From Myxococcales bacterium (GTDB lineage: Bacteria; Myxococcota_A; Polyangia; Polyangiales; Polyangiaceae), in the NCBI GenBank assembly GCA_016703425.1, contig JADJCA010000012.1, positions 124,001 through 188,000 on the forward strand: a stretch of 64,000 nt of DNA, given 5' to 3'. Position numbers and translations under genes: made by a program. The notes below the pieces were generated by a model. The model saw only the letters and a program-made list of their open reading frames with translations, did not search any database and had not been told where the DNA came from. Positions 53,323 to 62,718 of this stretch are shown one piece after another (positions within the stretch are counted from its first letter, which is position 1; the number at the start of each line of letters is the position of its first letter).

Positions 53323-54615
53323 ATGAGCAACGCGCACGGTGAAATCGTCGTCGGTCTCGACATTGGAACCACCAAGGTTTGCGCCGTCGTCGGCGAAGTG
53401 GGGGAAGACGGCATCACGATCCTCGGGGTCGGGTCCGTTCCCTGTCGTGGCCTCCGCAAGGGCATCGTCTTGAACATCGACTGGACCGTCCGCTCGATCA
53501 AGGACGCCATCGAGAGCGTCCAGACGATGGCCGGCGTCGAGATTCGCACCGTGTACGCCGGCGTCGCCGGGAGCCACATCCGCTCGCAGTCGTCGGACGG
53601 TGTCGCGGCCATCGGCGGCGGTGAGGTCACCCGCGCCGACGTCGAGCGTGTCCTCGAGGGCGCCCGAGCCATCCCCGTCGACGCGGATCGCCAGATTCTC
53701 CACGTCCTGCCCCGCGAGTTCATCGTCGACACCCAAGACGGCATTCGCGATCCCATCGGGATGAGCGGCGTCCGCCTCGGCGTAAAGGTGAACCTCGTGA
53801 CCGCTGCGACGACTTGCGTTCAAAACGTGATCCGCTGCGCCGAGCGCTGCAACCTGGCCGTCGCCGACGTAGTCTTGGAGCCCGTCGCGAGCGCCGAGGC
53901 GATCCTCTCCGACGACGAGAAGGAGATCGGCGTCGCCGTCGTGGACATCGGCGGCGGCACCACCGACATCCTCATCTTCGTCGACGGCGGCGTCGCCCAC
54001 GCGAGCGTGATCCCCGTCGGCGGCAACAACATCACCAACGACATCGCCGCGGGCCTCCGCACGCCGATGGCGGAGGCGGACCGGTTGAAGCGCCTCTCGG
54101 GCTGCGCCCTGGGCCGCATGGTCTCCGACGAGGACGAGATCGAGGTCCCCGGCGTCGGCGGTCATCCGCCGCGCAGGGCCGCACGCCGTGTTCTCTCGGA
54201 CATCATCGAGCCGCGCGTCGAAGAGATCTTCGCCGTCGTCCGCAAGCGCATCGAAGACACGGGGCTCCTGGAGCAGCTCTCGGCGGGCGTCGTCCTCACG
54301 GGCGGAGCGGTCCTGCTCGAAGGCATGCCGGAGTTCGCCGAGGAGATCCTCGGGATGCCGGTCCGCATCGGCTACCCCTCGGGCGTCAAAGGCCTCACGC
54401 AGCTCGTGCAAGGGCCGCAATACGCGACGGGCGTCGGCCTCGTGAAATACGGAGCGCACATGATCGCGGAGGCGACGGCGCGCGAGAACGCACCGACCCA
54501 CAGCACCACGCGGCTCTCGGTCCAGGGCCGTAGTTCGGTCGCCGACAAGGAAGCGGCACCGGCGCAGAAGGCGGAAAAGTCCGGCTTCTGGGAGTGGATC
54601 CGTCAGGCCTTTTGA
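53323..54615 (+). CDS. ftsA: cell division protein FtsA
   Basis: 430 aa. Actin-like ATPase that tethers FtsZ to the membrane. Visible: phosphate-1 motif VVGLDIGTTKVCAVV, phosphate-2 VAVVDIGGGTTDILIF, adenosine motif GVVLTGGAVLLEGM, and the 1C subdomain between them. The C-terminus ends in an amphipathic helix SGFWEWIRQAF, the usual membrane anchor. A linker of about 45 residues precedes it. The gene starts its own short unit with ftsZ, separated from ftsQ by the reversed cheB. Confidence 0.97.
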   Translation: MSNAHGEIVVGLDIGTTKVCAVVGEVGEDGITILGVGSVPCRGLRKGIVLNIDWTVRSIKDAIESVQTMAGVEIRTVYAGVAGSHIRSQSSDGVAAIGGGEVTRADVERVLEGARAIPVDADRQILHVLPREFIVDTQDGIRDPIGMSGVRLGVKVNLVTAATTCVQNVIRCAERCNLAVADVVLEPVASAEAILSDDEKEIGVAVVDIGGGTTDILIFVDGGVAHASVIPVGGNNITNDIAAGLRTPMAEADRLKRLSGCALGRMVSDEDEIEVPGVGGHPPRRAARRVLSDIIEPRVEEIFAVVRKRIEDTGLLEQLSAGVVLTGGAVLLEGMPEFAEEILGMPVRIGYPSGVKGLTQLVQGPQYATGVGLVKYGAHMIAEATARENAPTHSTTRLSVQGRSSVADKEAAPAQKAEKSGFWEWIRQAF

Positions 54616-54831
54616 GGCCTCCGGGCCGAGCTTCGCGATAACGAACGCGGAAACTTGGCCCACCTAGAAGAACTTCGATATCGGCAAGATGTGAGCAGTT
54701 TCGCCGCGGGCCCCTAGGCAGCGGCCGGTTGGAATGAACGTGTTTCGAGCGGGGAGGCGACCCGGCACGAAGCACACAAGGTGTGACGACCCAGGCGACA
54801 TCGCTGGGGCGCCCTCCAGATCTTTGTTTTT

Positions 54832-54854
54832 CCGGATCGCACCAAGCGATCCGG
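54832..54854 (+). promoter_or_regulatory. 5'-leader hairpin of ftsZ
   Basis: CCGGATCGC (54832-54840), loop ACCAA, GCGATCCGG (54846-54854): perfect 9-bp stem. The ribosome site GGGAGG (54858-54863) starts 3 nt after it, and the ATG is at 54870. It follows a TTTGTTTTT stretch. Such a stem next to a ribosome site could affect mRNA stability or translation of ftsZ. Confidence 0.55.
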
Positions 54855-54869
54855 TCTGGGAGGACGACG

Positions 54870-56252
54870 ATGAGTTTCTCGATCGAGTTCGCGGACGAGC
54901 AGCAGGAGTACCAGGCGCGGATCAAGGTCATCGGCTGCGGAGGCTCCGGCGGCAACGCCGTGAACACCATGATCAACTTCGGCCTTGAAGGGGTCGAGTT
55001 CATCGTCGTGAACACGGACGCGCAGGCGCTCAATGCGAACCTTGCGCCGACGAAGCTCAACATCGGCGGCGCGGTCACGCGCGGCCTCGGCGCTGGCGCC
55101 GATCCGGAGCGCGGCCGCAAGGCGGCCCTCGAGGACGTGCAGCGCATCAAGGAGCTCATCAGCGGCGCCGACATGGTCTTCATCACAGCCGGCATGGGCG
55201 GCGGCACGGGCACAGGCGCTGCGCCGGTCATCGCGCAGCTGGCGCGGGAAGAAGGCGCGCTCGCCGTCGGCGTCGTGACCAAGCCCTTCATCTTCGAAGG
55301 TCGTCAACGCGCCCGTCGCGCCGAGCAGGGCCTCGCGCTCCTTTCGGAGCACGTCGACACGCTCATCACGATCCCGAACCAGAAGTTGCTCCTCCTCGGT
55401 GACGACGAGCTCACGTTCGTGGAAGCTTTCCGCAAGGCCGACGAGGTGCTCTACCAGGCCGTACGCGGCATCAGCGATCTCATCACGCAAAACGGCATCG
55501 TCAACGTCGACTTCGCCGACGTGAAGACGGTCATGAACCAGATGGGCCGCGCGCTCATGGGTACGGGCCTCGCCAAGGGCGCGAACCGCGCGCGTCAGGC
55601 CGCCGAGATGGCCATCTCGTCGCCGCTCTTGGACGACATCTCCGTCGAAGGCGCGACGGGGATCCTCATCAACGTGGTCGGCGGCCCCGACCTCAAGATG
55701 AAGGAGATCCAAGAGGCCGCCTCGCTCGTCCAGGAGATGGCGCACGAGGACGCGAACATCATCTTCGGAGCGAGCATCGACGAGACGCTCGGCGAGAACG
55801 TCAAGGTCACCGTCATCGCGACGGGCTTCGACACGGCGACGCAGCAGGCCGAAGAGATGGTGGCCGCGCAGCAGCGCCTCTCGGCGCCGGCGTCTGGCTC
55901 GATGGCAGGCTCCATGTCGGCGCGGCCGTCGCTCTCGCGCGATGCGCTCTCGCAGTTCGGTCCCCAGCCGGCGAGCGACCCGGCGAACCTGTCGCGTCGT
56001 CCGGCCTTCGCGCCCGATCTCCGCGCCTCGCAGGCTGCGGCGAGCGCGAGCCGCATGCCGGCCGCGCGCGGCAGCGAAGCGAGCCGCGAGGCGGCACGCG
56101 AGTCGAGCCGTGACGTGGCACGCGACTCGGGCCGCGAGGCCCCGGTCTCACGCACCGAGCAAGCGGCGCAAGCGCGGAGCCAAAGGGCGCCGAGCTTCCC
56201 AGCCTTCGACGCCGATTGGGACATCCCCGCGTTTCAGCGTAAGGCCCAGTAA
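54870..56252 (+). CDS. ftsZ: cell division protein FtsZ
   Basis: 460 aa. Tubulin-like GTPase that forms the Z ring. Visible: IKVIGCGGSGGNAVNTM (residues 17-33), GTP signature GMGGGTGTGAAPV (about 109-121), and the T7 loop NVDFADVKTVM. A linker of about 120 residues rich in Ala/Arg/Ser/Glu precedes the conserved C-terminal peptide DWDIPAFQRK, which binds FtsA and other partners. ATG 54870 has GGGAGG upstream; an in-frame ATG further up is in the leader. A 254-nt leader separates it from ftsA. Confidence 0.98.
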   Translation: MSFSIEFADEQQEYQARIKVIGCGGSGGNAVNTMINFGLEGVEFIVVNTDAQALNANLAPTKLNIGGAVTRGLGAGADPERGRKAALEDVQRIKELISGADMVFITAGMGGGTGTGAAPVIAQLAREEGALAVGVVTKPFIFEGRQRARRAEQGLALLSEHVDTLITIPNQKLLLLGDDELTFVEAFRKADEVLYQAVRGISDLITQNGIVNVDFADVKTVMNQMGRALMGTGLAKGANRARQAAEMAISSPLLDDISVEGATGILINVVGGPDLKMKEIQEAASLVQEMAHEDANIIFGASIDETLGENVKVTVIATGFDTATQQAEEMVAAQQRLSAPASGSMAGSMSARPSLSRDALSQFGPQPASDPANLSRRPAFAPDLRASQAAASASRMPAARGSEASREAARESSRDVARDSGREAPVSRTEQAAQARSQRAPSFPAFDADWDIPAFQRKAQ

Positions 56253-56290
56253 ACGCCGGCGACCCGGAAACCGGGCCGTCCAGGCAAAAG

Positions 56291-56325
56291 ACGGCGTCGA
56301 CGCAGGTCGGCGCCGTTTTGCGCTT
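56291..56325 (+). terminator. intrinsic terminator after ftsZ
   Basis: ACGGCGTCGAC (56291-56301), loop GCAG, GTCGGCGCCGT (56306-56316): 11-bp stem with one G-U pair, followed by TTTGCGCTTT. A smaller hairpin CCCGG-AAA-CCGGG lies just upstream. This closes the ftsA-ftsZ transcript. Confidence 0.75.
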
Positions 56326-56480
56326 TGTCACGCTGGATCGCCGCCAGGGGGGCGGGCCTGTCACGCTGTCACGGGACAACGCCATTTGCGGTGCGGCCAA
56401 CTTGCTGAAATTTGGTCCGTCCGCAGAGAGCGAGCCGGGCACGCCACCTGCTTACCCTCGGGCCGGAGGCGCGGAGACGT

Positions 56481-56891
56481 ATGAACACCGGTGCGATCCG
56501 TACCGAACGGGACAACTTGCACGACACGGTCGTTGATGCGCCGCGTCCGAACCTGGGCGAATGCCGGGTCTTCAGCGCCTCGATGAGCGGCGCTGTCGCC
56601 GAACACCTTCCGACGCTGCCGTACGGTGCGGTGCGAGCGCGCGAGGTGGAACGGCTGCTAGCGAAGGTCGCGCCAGCGCCCGCGCCTCCCGTCCCGGTAC
56701 CTCAAGTTGCCAGCCGACCGCCGCGTCCCCTCGCCCAAGCGATGATGATGACGCCGACGCTCGCTGAGGCCATGCGTCGCGCGGCGGAGCGACGAGGGCG
56801 CGTCCGTCGCACGTTGCGTTTCGTCTCCATTGGCGTTCCCCTCGCGGTCGTCGCTGCGGCCATCGGGTCGGCCCTCGCCATCTGGCTCTGA
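56481..56891 (+). CDS. small C-terminal-TM hypothetical protein
   Basis: 136 aa; family not recognised. No signal peptide. The first 85 residues are soluble with a Pro/Ala-rich stretch, followed by a basic segment (RRAAERRGRVRRTLR) and one TM helix at the very C-terminus (about 115-134), giving a tail-anchored topology with the bulk in the cytoplasm. ATG 56481 has GGAGacg upstream. It begins after the ftsZ terminator and converges on the P450 gene with one base between stops. Confidence 0.55.
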   Translation: MNTGAIRTERDNLHDTVVDAPRPNLGECRVFSASMSGAVAEHLPTLPYGAVRAREVERLLAKVAPAPAPPVPVPQVASRPPRPLAQAMMMTPTLAEAMRRAAERRGRVRRTLRFVSIGVPLAVVAAAIGSALAIWL

Positions 56892-56892
56892 G

Positions 56893-58224
56893 CTACGAGG
56901 GCGTCACCCGCGGCGTCGCGCGCATCGGCAGTCCGCCCTTCGGTCGCAGCGTAATGAGCGGCTCGTTCGAGGGGAACGGCTCCGTGAGGTCAAGGCGCAG
57001 CCGTGATGCGAAGACCGCGAGCGCGATCTGACCCTCCAAGAGCGCAAACTGATTCCCGATGCACACGCGCGGTCCGGCGCCGAAAGGAAGGTAGGCATGG
57101 CGCCGCAGCGCTGCTTCGCGCGCCGCGGAAAATCGGTCCGGCTCGAACGCGTCAGCGCGCTCGAAGAGGTCCTCTCGGCGATGCATGCCCACGACGTTTA
57201 GCAGGACGATCTGTCCCTTCTTGACGGCGTGGCCGCCCACAGTCACCGAACGCTCCGCGATGCGGCCCATCACGAACACCGGCGGGTGAAGTCGCATCGA
57301 CTCCTTCAGAACGGCGAGGCATGACGGCAGCGCCTTGAGATCGTCGAAGGTTGGGGTGCGGCCGCCGAGGAGGTCGACCTCGGCTTCCATCTGGCTCCGC
57401 ACGCGAGGCGCCTGGGCCAACTCCGCCAGGGACCACGAGAGCGCATTGGCCGTCGTCTCGTGCCCCGCCAAGAGCAAGGTCATCACGTGGTCCCTGATCT
57501 CGCGATCGCTCATGGCACCGCCGTCTTCGAAGGGCGCCAGCAGGATGGAGAGCACGTCGCCCCGGTCGACTGGGTCACGTCGCCTAGCCTCAATGATGCG
57601 ATAGACGACTTCGTCGAGCTTGGCCACGAGCCTCAGGCCCATGATGTTTCGCGGCGTCGGAACCCGCGGCGGGATCGGCACCACGCTCATGAGCGTGCGG
57701 ATCATGTGGCGCATGGCCAAGGTCAACGCCTCGCCAATGGCCTCCGCATCTCCCTCAAGGTTCGCGTCGAAGAGCGCCTTGGCCACGATGTCGAGTGTCA
57801 TCCGCATCATCTCATCAGCGACATCGAGCTCCTTGGTGAGCAGCATTCGCGCCGCAGCCTTCTCGGCGAAGTTCGCCATGACGTCGGCGTAGGCCGCGAC
57901 GCGTCGGTGCGCGAAGGCGGGCGCGAGGCGCCGTCGCTGCTCCTTGTGCGCGTCGTGTTCGCTTGTGAGGAGGCCATCACCGAGCATGGGCCGCGCGAAC
58001 ACGCTTAGGGCGTAGCTTTTGACGAAGGCGTCGGACTTTTCGACGAGCACCTCATGCATGAGCTCCGGACTCGAGACCACAAGAAGGTCGAAGAGGCCTT
58101 GTTTCGACCACGCGGCGTCGCCCTCTCGCTTTGCCACGCCAACGAGGAAGCCAATGAGATCGCGGCGCATCTCGAGGAGGTTGCCGACGAGCGGGAGTCC
58201 GGGAACGCGCGGAGCTGCAAGCAT
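56893..58224 (-). CDS. cytochrome P450
   Basis: 443-aa heme monooxygenase. Visible: I-helix oxygen-binding LLLAGHETTANALSW (residues about 255-269), K-helix ExxR in KESMRLHPP, and the heme-Cys loop FGAGPRVCIGNQ near residue 390. No N-terminal TM, so it is soluble; redox partners are not nearby. ATG 58224 gives the family PGLPLVGNLLEM start; an in-frame ATG 29 codons upstream would add a non-conserved tail. The substrate is unknown. Divergent from the esterase gene over 143 nt. Confidence 0.95.
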   Translation of the reverse strand: MLAAPRVPGLPLVGNLLEMRRDLIGFLVGVAKREGDAAWSKQGLFDLLVVSSPELMHEVLVEKSDAFVKSYALSVFARPMLGDGLLTSEHDAHKEQRRRLAPAFAHRRVAAYADVMANFAEKAAARMLLTKELDVADEMMRMTLDIVAKALFDANLEGDAEAIGEALTLAMRHMIRTLMSVVPIPPRVPTPRNIMGLRLVAKLDEVVYRIIEARRRDPVDRGDVLSILLAPFEDGGAMSDREIRDHVMTLLLAGHETTANALSWSLAELAQAPRVRSQMEAEVDLLGGRTPTFDDLKALPSCLAVLKESMRLHPPVFVMGRIAERSVTVGGHAVKKGQIVLLNVVGMHRREDLFERADAFEPDRFSAAREAALRRHAYLPFGAGPRVCIGNQFALLEGQIALAVFASRLRLDLTEPFPSNEPLITLRPKGGLPMRATPRVTPS

Positions 58225-58367
58225 CGGTCGACATCGTGGAGCCAGCGCAGGTTCGTGGGAAGGGGCCCCCCACCAGATTGTCTCCGGCGGGCGTCGTTTC
58301 GTCACCATCACGGCTCACGCGCGCTTCGCGTCGAGCGCATTTGGCGACCGGTGATAGTTCCGAATCG

Positions 58368-59387
58368 ATGGCTCTCCGTACCCCGCGCGGCGTGTGCGTG
58401 TTGTTGCTCCTGGCCCTAGGCTGCTCCAGTGAAGGCGCGGAGTCCGGCGCCGCCGCGTCGTCGGGCGCGAGCCCGCCTGCGGGCAGCGTCGCCGCACCTC
58501 CCGCTGCAACCGGGGGCACGACGCCTGCGCCTGCGCCCGCTTCGTCGGCCGCGCCGTCGTCGACGGCGAGTGGCTGCGAGGGCATGTCGGGCACGGCCCC
58601 GGGCAACAGCATCGTGTCGCTCTCCCACGGCGGCACCACGCGCACGAGCCGGCTCCACGTGCCTCCGAGCTACGACCCGAAGAAGCCCGCCATGCTCGTC
58701 TTGAACTTCCACGGGCTCATGGAGACGGCAGCGCTTCAGGAGTCGATCACCAAGATGATCGCATCGTCCGACAAGCACGGCTTCGTCGTCGCCCACCCGG
58801 AAGGGATCTCCCAAAGCTGGAACACGGGCATGTGTTGCGGAGGCGCCGCGCAGAACAAGGTCGACGATGTGGGCTTCGTCAAGGCACTTCTCGGCGAGCT
58901 CCAGTCCAAGGTATGCGTCGACAAGAAGCGCATCTACGCGACGGGCATGTCCAACGGCGGCCACATGTCGTATCGACTCGCGTGCCAGATGAGCGACGTG
59001 TTTGCGGCGGTTGCGCCCGTTGCCGGTCAACTCCTCGAGCCGACGTGTGTTCCCGTTCGGCCGATCCCGATCCTCGAAATCCACGGTACGAGCGACACCA
59101 TCGTGTCCTACACCGGTGGCGCGTACCGGAGCACCGAGGCGTCGCTCGGCGTCTTCCGGAAGCAATACGGCTGCGGCTCACAGGCGCCGTCGACCACCTC
59201 GAGCAAGGGCGACACGACCTGCGTCACGTACCCCGGTTGTTCGGCCGAGGTCTCCCATTGCAAGGTCGACGGTGGCGGTCACACGTGGCCCGGTGGGCTC
59301 CCCATGGTGTTCTTGGGCAAGACGAGCACCGATCTCGACGCCACGGAGGCCATCGCGGCGTTCTTCGAGAAGAACCCGATGCCTTGA
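58368..59387 (+). CDS. PHB-depolymerase/LpqC-like esterase lipoprotein
   Basis: 339 aa. Lipobox LALGC with Cys19, then a long Ala/Pro/Ser/Thr linker (to about residue 70). The alpha/beta hydrolase catalytic set is visible: GMSNGGHMSYRL (nucleophile Ser), HGTSDTIVSYTG (Asp) and GGGHTWPGG (His). The family includes PHB depolymerases and feruloyl or acetyl-xylan esterases (COG3509 group). Extra Cys pairs (MCCGG, YGCGS, CSAEVSHC) fit an extracytoplasmic enzyme. Substrate not assigned. Confidence 0.88.
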   Translation: MALRTPRGVCVLLLLALGCSSEGAESGAAASSGASPPAGSVAAPPAATGGTTPAPAPASSAAPSSTASGCEGMSGTAPGNSIVSLSHGGTTRTSRLHVPPSYDPKKPAMLVLNFHGLMETAALQESITKMIASSDKHGFVVAHPEGISQSWNTGMCCGGAAQNKVDDVGFVKALLGELQSKVCVDKKRIYATGMSNGGHMSYRLACQMSDVFAAVAPVAGQLLEPTCVPVRPIPILEIHGTSDTIVSYTGGAYRSTEASLGVFRKQYGCGSQAPSTTSSKGDTTCVTYPGCSAEVSHCKVDGGGHTWPGGLPMVFLGKTSTDLDATEAIAAFFEKNPMP

Positions 59388-59414
59388 CGGCGGGCGCGCC
59401 GACCGGACGTGGCC

Positions 59415-60308
59415 CTAGAGCGCGAGAAACGGCGTGCCGAGTTCGTCGGCCTCGCGCATGACCGTGCAGGCGCCTTCGCTGCGCGAGCCATGGAAGACGA
59501 CGTCGGCTGCGCCGATCCACGCGAGCGCTTCGCGACGCGGGAGCTTGCCGACGAACGTCGTCGCGAGGTTGCGTCGTCGCGCGTGCGCTTCGAGCCGTTC
59601 TCGCTCGGGGCCGTCGCCCACCACGACCAACGTCGTATGGGGTTCGTTCCGAGCGACGTGCTCGATCACTCGGTCGACGCCCTTGGCGGGGATGAGGCGG
59701 CCGACGCACACCGCCAAGCGCCTCCCGGCGTAGCGCGCCCTTAGCGACGTCGCCGCGGCAGCCACGTCGGGCATCGTGATGAGGGATGGCGCGACGGCGA
59801 GGCGCGCTTCGACGCCGTGCCGCTCGGCAGGCGGCAGGCGGGCGAGCAGCAGGTCCGCGAGCTCCGTCGACACGGTGCGGATGCGCGTCGCCGGCGCGAG
59901 GAGACGAGTGAGCGCCTGCTGGGCCAGCGGAGCGGGAAGCGCCGCGACGACGCGAAGATCGGTCCCATGGATCACGATCTCGAGCGTGGGCGCGATGCCG
60001 CGGCAGAGCGCCGCACACGGCAAGAAGTGCGCAATCGCGTGATCGAACGGGGCCGCTCGCGTGAGCGCTCTCCTTAGCGCGAAGAGCTTTGCGGCGAGCC
60101 GTGGCCCGGTCGTCAACGGAGACCCGGAGAGCTGCGGCAACAGCCCCGGCCACCCAAAGGGGCGGCCGCGCGGAACGAAGACGCGGACGTCGTGATCCGC
60201 CGCGAGAGCGTGAACCTCGGCGGCGACGAAGTGACCCGATGGATCGCCCGCGTCTTCAGGAAAGCTCGTCGTGACGACGGCGATCTTCTTGCGAACGGGG
60301 GCCACCAT
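59415..60308 (-). CDS. GT4-type glycosyltransferase
   Basis: 297 aa. GT-B fold: N-terminal IAVVTTSFPEDAGDPSGHFV (acceptor side) and C-terminal VCVGRLIPAKGVDRVIEHVA with the sugar-nucleotide Glu-containing segment GSRSEGACTVMREADELG. At 297 residues it is shorter than most GT4 enzymes (350-400) and ends soon after the nucleotide motif, but the stop is clean. The methyltransferase gene lies 22 nt upstream on the same strand, so they are probably an operon acting on a small glycosylated product. Confidence 0.85.
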   Translation of the reverse strand: MVAPVRKKIAVVTTSFPEDAGDPSGHFVAAEVHALAADHDVRVFVPRGRPFGWPGLLPQLSGSPLTTGPRLAAKLFALRRALTRAAPFDHAIAHFLPCAALCRGIAPTLEIVIHGTDLRVVAALPAPLAQQALTRLLAPATRIRTVSTELADLLLARLPPAERHGVEARLAVAPSLITMPDVAAAATSLRARYAGRRLAVCVGRLIPAKGVDRVIEHVARNEPHTTLVVVGDGPERERLEAHARRRNLATTFVGKLPRREALAWIGAADVVFHGSRSEGACTVMREADELGTPFLAL

Positions 60309-60330
60309 TTGCGCGAGCTCCGGGCCGTCC

Positions 60331-61413
60331 TCAGCGAGGCGACGCTTCGAAGATGCTCATCGGGACGGCCAGGTGCCGCACGTCTGAGAGCGAGAGGTTG
60401 GCGGCCTCGAAGAGGGCACGAAACTGCGCTTCGCTTCGCTGCTTGCCGCCGCCCGTGACGACGAGCATCTGAAGATCGGAGATGGGCGCGGGGTATTCGG
60501 GGCGAAGGTGGTCGATGGGCAGCTCGCAAACCAAGACCTTGGCGCTCGGCTTCATGGCGGCGCGGACGTTCTTCAAGATCGCAATGGCGCGCGTGTCGTC
60601 CCAATCGTGGAGAATGTCCTTGAGGAGGTACGCGTCGTGGCCTCTCGGCAGCGCCTCGAAGAAGTTGCCGACGACTCGGTCGACGCGCTCCGCCAGACGT
60701 CGCTCGGCGAGGTATTGCTTCGCCTCGTCGAGCACATAATCAGCCTCCACCAGCACACCACGCGGTCGCGCATGGCGGGCGAGGATCGCCGCCAGCAAGG
60801 TGCCGCGTCCGCCGGCGACGTCGCAGATCCGCTCGAAGCGCTCGAAGGGGTACCCGGCGGCGATCATCGGCGCGTCGATGTTGGTCAGCTCGCTCATGGC
60901 CGCGGCGAAGAGGCGCCCGTGCTCCTCGTGCTTCGCGAAAAATTCCCAGATGTCTGCCCCGTGCGTGGCGTCGAAGACCGGTGCTCCGCTCCGCAAGCCG
61001 CCTTCCAGGTTGGCCCACGCAACAAGGTTGAAGGGCGCGCCGAAATATTCGGCCATGGCGCGCATCGAGCGCTCGTTCTCGCTCACAAGGGCCGACGAGG
61101 TCCGAGTGTTGTCGTAGCGGCCCGCCTTGTCGACGCGGAAGATGCCCCTCGCCACGAGCAGCGACATGACGCGTTCCAAGAGCTCGGGGCGGAGGCCCGT
61201 GAGGCGAGCGAGCTGGTCTTTGGTCTTCGGTCCGGCGGCGAGGTGATTGGCGACGTGATGTTTGGCGACGAGGTGAAGAGCCGCGGTTCGTCCCACGCCG
61301 GCGACCTCATCGAGCAACGCCGCTTCCGGCGGAACGATGGCGTCGGCGGCGCGCATCATGGCATCGCGGGCGCGAAGCACGGCGCGCACCACGGGGCGCG
61401 GCAACAAGGTCAT
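60331..61413 (-). CDS. class I O-methyltransferase (acetylserotonin-type)
   Basis: 360 aa. N-terminal winged-helix dimerisation domain (TKDQLARLTGLRPELLERVM) and AdoMet domain (ICDVAGGRGTLLAAIL, VLVEADYVLDEAKQ). The catalytic region YLLKDILHDWDDTRAI carries the conserved His/Asp of Methyltransf_2 enzymes, which methylate hydroxyl groups of polyketides or aromatics. ATG 61413 gives the family start. It probably acts with the downstream glycosyltransferase on a secondary metabolite. Confidence 0.9.
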   Translation of the reverse strand: MTLLPRPVVRAVLRARDAMMRAADAIVPPEAALLDEVAGVGRTAALHLVAKHHVANHLAAGPKTKDQLARLTGLRPELLERVMSLLVARGIFRVDKAGRYDNTRTSSALVSENERSMRAMAEYFGAPFNLVAWANLEGGLRSGAPVFDATHGADIWEFFAKHEEHGRLFAAAMSELTNIDAPMIAAGYPFERFERICDVAGGRGTLLAAILARHARPRGVLVEADYVLDEAKQYLAERRLAERVDRVVGNFFEALPRGHDAYLLKDILHDWDDTRAIAILKNVRAAMKPSAKVLVCELPIDHLRPEYPAPISDLQMLVVTGGGKQRSEAQFRALFEAANLSLSDVRHLAVPMSIFEASPR

Positions 61414-61476
61414 GGCGCCGTCGCGGTACCGCGACGGGAGCTTTGGCGAAGGAAAGGGACCCACCGCCGAAGGATG

Positions 61477-62718
61477 TCAGTAGCCGGCCGGAAGCACCAC
61501 GTCGTTGAGCGGCGTGTCATCCCAACAGTTCGAGGTATCGGTGTTGCCCTCGGGGGTTTGACTGCACTGCTTGATGGGGCCGTTCAGGTAGTTCATGTAG
61601 AGATCGTGGTAGCCGGGCACGACGAACTGGCGGTCCGGTCGGTTGGCCCCCCACGAGTTCTTGACGCGGATGAAGTCGATGGTGGCTTCGCTGGCGAGCG
61701 CCGCGCTAAGCGCTTCGGGTCGTTCCTCCACGACGCCGGCACGCAGGGTGCCGAAGCCCGGTACGTTGGAGATCTCGTAGTCGTCCATGACGACCATGTG
61801 TCCGCCCTGACGGCCTGGCGTGGCCGGCGGCGCGAAGAACCGGCCTTGTCCGTCGAGCGCGTTGAAGTCTACGAAGAAGCTCAGGATGACCGGCTGCTTG
61901 TCGTGCAGGGCGCGTTGCACGCGCCCCAAAAGATCGCGCCGACGCGAGTCGCCCGTAGGGTAGTTGACCTTCTTCCACGCGAGCGGGCCTTCGCGGCGGC
62001 TCCACCACGAGTTGCCGCTCGATTCTCCCAACGCGTCGGCGAGCGTCTTGTCGACGGGGGCCTTGGTCTCTGGATCGAGGAGTCGCGTGGCCAGCGCGCT
62101 CGCCGCCTTGATGCTCGTACCGCCGATGCGCGCGTCGCGCTTGAGCGTGCGCGAGACGTCTGCACCAAACGCGTCGTCGAGCTGAGCTACGACCGCCGTC
62201 GACAGCGACCAAGCGCGATCGAGCTCCGCGCGGACGAGCGCACGGTCGCGCCTGGCGTCTTCCGTCTTGAGGACGCCCGTTGAGAGCGAGAGGTTGATGG
62301 CGTCGAGGGCCGCGTGTTGCCGAGCCGACATCTCTACGTCGGACTCTTCCTCGATGAAATCGCCTTCCGCCATGACGCCGTAGGTATCGATGAGCCCGGC
62401 CGCGACGTCGAAGCTGCCGCCGGTCTCGATCTTCGTGCTCCAGCCTTCGGTGATCTGGTCGAACCAGTGCCAGTAGCTCCAATACGACTCGGAGCTGTTC
62501 AGCTCGGTGCCGGTGGCGCTCTTGTGGAGCGACTCGGCCCAGCTCGCCGTGGCGTAGAGCCAGCAGTTGCCGATCGATTGGCGCTTCACCGCGGTTTGCG
62601 TGACGTCCGCGAGCGCCGCCTCGCTGCTGCCTAGTGACTCGCTACGGCCCTCCGGGGCGCAAGCGGCGAAGGTACCGACGAGAACGCAGAGGGAGACAGA
62701 CGAGAGCGCTCGGATCAT
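61477..62718 (-). CDS. papain-like (C1A) cysteine peptidase lipoprotein
   Basis: 413 aa. Lipobox TFAAC with Cys20. The mature N-terminus already carries the active site: QSIGNCWLYATASWAES with oxyanion Gln47 and catalytic Cys52. His lies in GGHMVVMDDYE and Asn in VKNSWGANRPD. A helical insertion of about 170 residues (about 100-270) splits the catalytic lobes. No separate propeptide is visible before Cys52. A surface or periplasmic protease; target unknown. ATG 62718 is used because it begins the signal peptide. Confidence 0.88.
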   Translation of the reverse strand: MIRALSSVSLCVLVGTFAACAPEGRSESLGSSEAALADVTQTAVKRQSIGNCWLYATASWAESLHKSATGTELNSSESYWSYWHWFDQITEGWSTKIETGGSFDVAAGLIDTYGVMAEGDFIEEESDVEMSARQHAALDAINLSLSTGVLKTEDARRDRALVRAELDRAWSLSTAVVAQLDDAFGADVSRTLKRDARIGGTSIKAASALATRLLDPETKAPVDKTLADALGESSGNSWWSRREGPLAWKKVNYPTGDSRRRDLLGRVQRALHDKQPVILSFFVDFNALDGQGRFFAPPATPGRQGGHMVVMDDYEISNVPGFGTLRAGVVEERPEALSAALASEATIDFIRVKNSWGANRPDRQFVVPGYHDLYMNYLNGPIKQCSQTPEGNTDTSNCWDDTPLNDVVLPAGY

